Assembly: GCA_003154115.1 (NCBI GenBank)
Contig: PMCF01000114.1
Span: forward strand, 1 to 40,389
Source of the DNA: Anaerolineae bacterium
GTDB lineage: Bacteria; Chloroflexota; Anaerolineae; Fen-1058
Length of the DNA stretch: 40,389 nucleotides
Reading direction: 5' to 3'
The notes beneath the pieces are model-generated. The model ran no database searches and had not been told where the DNA came from. It was given only the letters and a program-made list of their open reading frames with translations. Below are positions 36,934 through 40,389 of this stretch, one piece after another; position 1 is the first letter of the stretch; every line of letters begins with the position of its first letter. A program made the translations under genes and the position numbers.

Positions 36934-39900
36934 ATGAGTCCCGATCCATCCCCAAGCGCGTGGGAAGTCGTGAAGCAGTTGATCGGCGGGATCAAGAATC
37001 AACTGCTGCTGTTTGCGCTGGCGACGATCATTGTGATTGCGCTGTTGGGCACCACGATTCCACCAGCCTTTATCGCGTTGATCTATTTCGTCGTGATCTT
37101 TGCGCTGGTCGTCACCGCGCTGCCGGCCATCCGCGCGGCCCGGCGCAAGTCGGACCAGGCCAGCGCCACACGCAGCGGCGGCGTCGACATGCGGGATGGC
37201 AACACCCACATCGGCGGGGATGTCGTCGGGCGCGATCAGATCATCGTGATGCCGGCCGCTGCGCCGGACAAGCCAGCCACTGTGCCTCTGTCCGAAGTCG
37301 AGCAACTCAAAGTCTACCTGGACAAAGTGATGGCCGACACCAACGTGCTGCGCCTGGGCGGCATCAGTTCCGAGGCCAGTGATCCGCAGCGGCGCTTGGC
37401 TGAGGCCAAGAATCCCGGCACATTGAGCGAGGTTTTCATTTCGTTGAAGATCGATCGCTATCGCGGCGAACCGGACGAGCAGGCGCAGCGCGGCAAATCT
37501 GATCCACGCGAAATAGCGACCGAGCGTGACCGCGAGCAGCTCACCGCACTGGAAGCGTTGAGCGCTGATAAGGCTGCGTACGCCGTCCTGTTGGGCCTGC
37601 CGGGCGCGGGTAAATCATCGGTGCTGCGCTATTTGTCTTATCGGCTGGCCGAGGCCTATCTACGTCCGCAGCAACTGAAAGACACGCTGCCCGAATGGAA
37701 GAGCAGCGCTTTGCTGCCCGTGTTCCTCTCGCTGGCGAAGTTGGCCGACGCACTGCCGGAGAAAGTTGAGCGCGGCCTGGATGCACGCGTGCGATTGTTC
37801 ATCGAAACCGAAGTAGAAGCTGCCGAAGACTTGCAGGGCTTTGCGACACGGTTGTGGCGCGAGGCGCGCGAGCGCGGATTGTTGTTTTTGTTTGACGGCC
37901 TGGACGAAGTCGCGCCCCACAAACGCGCCGTCGTGAAAGAAGCGCTGACCGCTTTCTTGTCGACGCGCCGCGAGTGCCGCGCCATCGTCACGTGCCGCAC
38001 CTTCAGTTACGGCGACGAGGCGTGGCGGCTGGACGGCTGGCCCGCGTTCCAATTGACGCCGCTCGCGCCGAAAGCGCAGCAGGAATTCATCGGCAAGTGG
38101 TATGCTGCGTTGATCCGCAACGATGCCGCTTCGCAAGCTCTGTATGAGAAGAAAGCCGCCTCGCTGCAGCAAGCCATCTTCTCGCACGACGCGCGGCAGT
38201 TGCAGCAAATCTCCGACAACCCGCTGCTGTTGACGTTGATCGCCATCGTGCACACGCACCGCGAGGAATTGCCCCGCTCGCGCGTGCGCATCTACGAGGA
38301 ATGTGTGAACTTGCTGCTATTGCGCTGGCAGACGCGACGATCGCCTACCGCCCCGCTGCGATCGGTGCTGGAGGCGATGAACGCTGCTGCGCCCGATCGC
38401 ACCAGCAGCCTGGAAGGGCAATTGATGCGCGGGCTGTACGAAGTGGCCTTTCAAGCGCGCGAGGGCAATGGCTTGCGTCAGGGTGAAACGACGCTGATCG
38501 ACGAATATGCGCTGCGGAGCGCGCTGGTGCCCAAGTTGGGCGAGGGTGCGACACAAGTCTTTGTTGAATACTGTCAGAGCGCGAATGGCCTGCTGTTGGC
38601 GCAAGGCTCGCGCCGCCTGCCCGATCGGCCCGCCGACGAAAAACCGGTGGAATGTTACGCTTTTCCGCACCCGTCGTTTGAGGAATATCTGGCGGCGCGC
38701 TACATTGCGATGCTCGATCAGCCGCACGTTACGCTGGCCCAGCGCAACGCGGAGAACGACCGCTGGTTCTACGTGGGCGTCTTTCTGGCCGAGTATGCCA
38801 GCATTGTCAGCCAGCGTCCGCGCGATGTGTTGGATTTGACGGACGCGCTGCTGGCGGGTTCATTGCATCCTGAGCGGAGCGGCGGGCGTCCTTCGACTTC
38901 CTCTTCGACTCACTTCATTCGCTCAGAGTCCGCTCAGGGCGCGCCCGCCGCGCAGTCGAAGGATGCGGCCCTGCCGGGTGAGGGCTACTGGCGTAATGTG
39001 TGGCTGGCCGGCGTGGTCTGGCCCATCTTCTGCGGCGAATTCCCCGACCGCAACGATGAGAAAATTCTGAGTCGTGTGCGGCAGGAATTGACCACGCTGA
39101 TCACGACTGAACAGTTGTCCCCGCGTGAACGCGCCGAGGCGGGCCGCGCCTTAAGCGCTCTGGGCGACCCGCGCGACTTCGACGACGTGATCACCATTCC
39201 CGCCGGAAAATTCTGGATGGGCAGCGATAAAACGGTTGATCAGTATGCCTACGATGACGAACTGCCGCAACACGAAGTCGATGTGCCTGAATTTCAGATC
39301 GGCACTTATCCGGTCACGGTGAAACAGTGGCGGGCCTTTGTAGAAGCGCAGCGCTTTGAAGGTGATCCAGACGCGCTGCAAGCGCCCGACAATCATCCGG
39401 TGGTGAAGGTATCGTGGCGTGACGCGCAAGCTTATTGCCAATGGTTGACACAGCAGTGGCAACGATCAGGTAAAATCAAAGGAGATGAAGTGGTGCGCCT
39501 GCCCACCGAGGCCGAATGGGAAAAGGCCGCGCGCGGCACGGACAAACGCTTGTGGTCATGGGTGGGCGACTACGATCCGCAAAAAGCAAATGTGGCCGAG
39601 ACCGGCATCGGTGGAACCAGCACGGTCGGCTGTTTTCCGTCCGGCACTGCGCCCTACGGTTGTCTGGATATGATCGGCAATGTGCGGGAATGGACACACT
39701 CGAGATTTGAGGAATACCCTTATGCTGTCAATGATGGCCGCGAGGACGAAAGCGGGGATAATTCGCGGGTGTTGCGGGGCGGCGCGTTCTTCAACCTTCC
39801 ACACTTCGCGCGCTGTGCGTACCGCGACGACTATCTCCCGGTTGGTCGTGACGGCTTCGTCGGGTTTCGGGTGGTGGTGTCCCCCGGCTCTCGCAGTTGA
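36934..39900 (+). CDS. Membrane-anchored NACHT ATPase with C-terminal FGE/CLec domain
   Basis: 988 residues; GGAGG precedes the ATG. Two membrane helices (about 23-41, 45-66) are followed by a 'GNTHIGGDVVGRDQ' motif often seen before NLR-like modules. The NACHT domain has Walker A GLPGAGKS at 221-228 and Walker B 'LLFLFDGLDEV' near 320. A helical region follows, then from about 749 a formylglycine-generating-enzyme-like domain ('TIPAGKFWMGSD', 'RLPTEAEWEKAARG', 'NVREWT', 'RGGAFF', 'GFRVV'). Only one of the FGE active-site cysteines is matched (RCAYR), so binding rather than catalysis is likely. NACHT proteins serve bacterial antiphage defence; the C-lectin-like FGE end would sense the ligand. 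A translated palindrome (38865-38966) separates the two parts. Confidence 0.9.
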   Translation: MSPDPSPSAWEVVKQLIGGIKNQLLLFALATIIVIALLGTTIPPAFIALIYFVVIFALVVTALPAIRAARRKSDQASATRSGGVDMRDGNTHIGGDVVGRDQIIVMPAAAPDKPATVPLSEVEQLKVYLDKVMADTNVLRLGGISSEASDPQRRLAEAKNPGTLSEVFISLKIDRYRGEPDEQAQRGKSDPREIATERDREQLTALEALSADKAAYAVLLGLPGAGKSSVLRYLSYRLAEAYLRPQQLKDTLPEWKSSALLPVFLSLAKLADALPEKVERGLDARVRLFIETEVEAAEDLQGFATRLWREARERGLLFLFDGLDEVAPHKRAVVKEALTAFLSTRRECRAIVTCRTFSYGDEAWRLDGWPAFQLTPLAPKAQQEFIGKWYAALIRNDAASQALYEKKAASLQQAIFSHDARQLQQISDNPLLLTLIAIVHTHREELPRSRVRIYEECVNLLLLRWQTRRSPTAPLRSVLEAMNAAAPDRTSSLEGQLMRGLYEVAFQAREGNGLRQGETTLIDEYALRSALVPKLGEGATQVFVEYCQSANGLLLAQGSRRLPDRPADEKPVECYAFPHPSFEEYLAARYIAMLDQPHVTLAQRNAENDRWFYVGVFLAEYASIVSQRPRDVLDLTDALLAGSLHPERSGGRPSTSSSTHFIRSESAQGAPAAQSKDAALPGEGYWRNVWLAGVVWPIFCGEFPDRNDEKILSRVRQELTTLITTEQLSPRERAEAGRALSALGDPRDFDDVITIPAGKFWMGSDKTVDQYAYDDELPQHEVDVPEFQIGTYPVTVKQWRAFVEAQRFEGDPDALQAPDNHPVVKVSWRDAQAYCQWLTQQWQRSGKIKGDEVVRLPTEAEWEKAARGTDKRLWSWVGDYDPQKANVAETGIGGTSTVGCFPSGTAPYGCLDMIGNVREWTHSRFEEYPYAVNDGREDESGDNSRVLRGGAFFNLPHFARCAYRDDYLPVGRDGFVGFRVVVSPGSRS
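38865..38966. repeat. In-frame palindromic repeat inside the NACHT-FGE gene
   Basis: It begins GCATCCTGAGCGGAGCGGCG and ends GCGCAGTCGAAGGATGC, with inner CTTCGACT copies. It is translated as a low-complexity S/T/R-rich linker between the NACHT helical part and the FGE domain. Confidence 0.75.
39784..39870 (+). other. Candidate DGR variable region in the FGE domain
   Basis: This covers the segment from 'RGGAFF' to 'VGFR'. At the positions usually filled by AAY-derived residues in FGE-type variable regions the codons are TTC, AAC, CTT, CAC, TTC, TAC, GAC, GAC, TAT, CTC, GGT, GAC, GGC and TTC: all end in C or T. The pattern agrees with adenine-directed mutagenesis of an AAC-rich template. A GC-rich stretch follows before the stop, where an initiation site would sit. 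No template copy is seen in the window. Confidence 0.5.
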
Positions 39901-39997
39901 CACCCTGATCCCTGAAAACCCTGATCCCTGATCATTTATTTTCCGCGCTTCGCGCGGTCGCAAAATTTGAAAACTCAAGAAGTCCGTGGAAGGCAGA

Positions 39998-40093
39998 CCT
40001 GGCAGGTTTTCAAATGATGATCGGCCGTTGCTCATGACGAACCATTCCGGCCGAACCAGTTGGCCCGATCACGAGGCGAAAACCTGCCAGGTC
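39998..40093. repeat. Inverted repeat between the NACHT-FGE gene and the RT fragment
   Basis: GACCTGGCAGGTTTTC (39998-40013) and its exact inverse GAAAACCTGCCAGGTC (40078-40093), 64 bases apart. Short CCTGATC/ATCCCTG units occur just before it (39902-39932). No gene is seen between. Confidence 0.75.
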
Positions 40094-40108
40094 TTGACGA
40101 TCATCCCC

Positions 40109-40222
40109 ATGAAACCCTATCGCAATCTGTACCCTTCCATCTGTGCGTGGGAAAATCTGGAATACGCGTATCGCCGCGCACGCAAAGGCAAGCGCGGGCG
40201 TGCGCCCGCCGGTGCGGCGTAG
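40109..40222 (+). pseudogene. Truncated reverse transcriptase N-terminus
   Basis: A 37-residue frame starting MKPYRNLYPSICAWENLEYA and continuing YRRARKGKRGR, which matches from memory the conserved opening of DGR/retron-like reverse transcriptases (LxxxIxxxENLxxAxRKARKGKR). It then reads APAGAA and stops, without the catalytic YxDD domain. A palindrome begins immediately after the stop, so the gene was probably broken or replaced by a repeat. The neighbouring FGE variable region makes a DGR-type RT the likely ancestor. Confidence 0.6.
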
Positions 40223-40389
40223 CGTCATTCCCGAAGGCTTCTATCGGGAATCCAGGCTGACCAGCGGCAAGTCACCTGACACATGCGGTGCAGTACTCCT
40301 GTAGGGCCGCTGCCGTAGGTCCCGCCTTGCCGTACCCAGGCCCCGGTGGGGCCTGGCGGCGCGCACGCCTAGCAGCCTGTCGGAGAGAA
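40223..40389. repeat. Intergenic repeats at the right edge
   Basis: GTCATTCCCGAAGGCTTC with inverse GGGAATCC (40224-40255) resembles the hisC-hisD repeat. CAGGCCCC-GGT-GGGGCCTG (about 40339-40357) is a perfect hairpin, and AGCAGCCTGTCGGAGAGA at the very end looks like a repeat edge. No gene is seen here. Confidence 0.55.

Overview
The window reads as a Chloroflexota-type bacterial chromosome (Anaerolineae-like). This is inferred from style only: a B12-dependent MetH, a homocysteine methyltransferase/MTHFR fusion, TumE/TumA, a NACHT-FGE protein, and intergenic palindromes of the kind common in that phylum. No rRNA or other taxonomic marker is present. It splits into two halves at about 19.98 kb.

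Left half (1 to about 19.98 kb) is an integrated mobile element whose left end is not in the window. It opens with the 3' end of an unidentified gene. Next comes an AT-richer two-gene operon: a long prokaryotic Argonaute with a destroyed PIWI catalytic site, translationally coupled to a protein with helical repeats and C-terminal membrane helices. This looks like an abortive-infection defence pair carried as cargo. A leftward DNA-metabolism operon follows (13.4 to 4.0 kb): a small protein, a PD-(D/E)XK-like protein, unknown proteins, a DnaB-like helicase, a CHC2/TOPRIM primase, a Dam-like methyltransferase, an HNH-like protein and a Sak4-like ATPase. Rightward (13.4 to 20.0 kb) are an unknown gene, a small protein plus an excisionase-like HTH protein, a candidate structured small RNA, two tandem FtsK/SpoIIIE-type ATPases, two membrane proteins and a large serine recombinase. 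No capsid, tail or terminase gene is seen, so the layout suits an integrative conjugative element that moves double-stranded DNA (AICE-like) better than a phage. The recombinase end runs into a host thioesterase gene that appears cut in its second hotdog domain.

Right half (about 20 to 40.4 kb) is host sequence, GC-rich and dense in CGATCG. hisG-hisD-hisC-hisB-hisH-hisA run leftward behind a complete attenuator: a leader peptide with four consecutive His codons, an antiterminator segment and a terminator. Divergently, metH is followed by a VapBC-like pair, an esterase, two PIG-L/LmbE deacetylases and a homocysteine methyltransferase/MTHFR fusion. MetH and the fusion together regenerate methionine from homocysteine and reduced folate. 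A leftward TumE/TumA pair sits between two matching palindromes. The window ends with a membrane-anchored NACHT-FGE protein whose C-terminus has the codon pattern of a diversity-generating retroelement variable region, followed 208 bases later by a truncated reverse-transcriptase N-terminus.

The host half is full of palindromic repeats, many built from phased 7-base units. Related repeats lie in frame inside hisC, hisH, metH and the NACHT gene.
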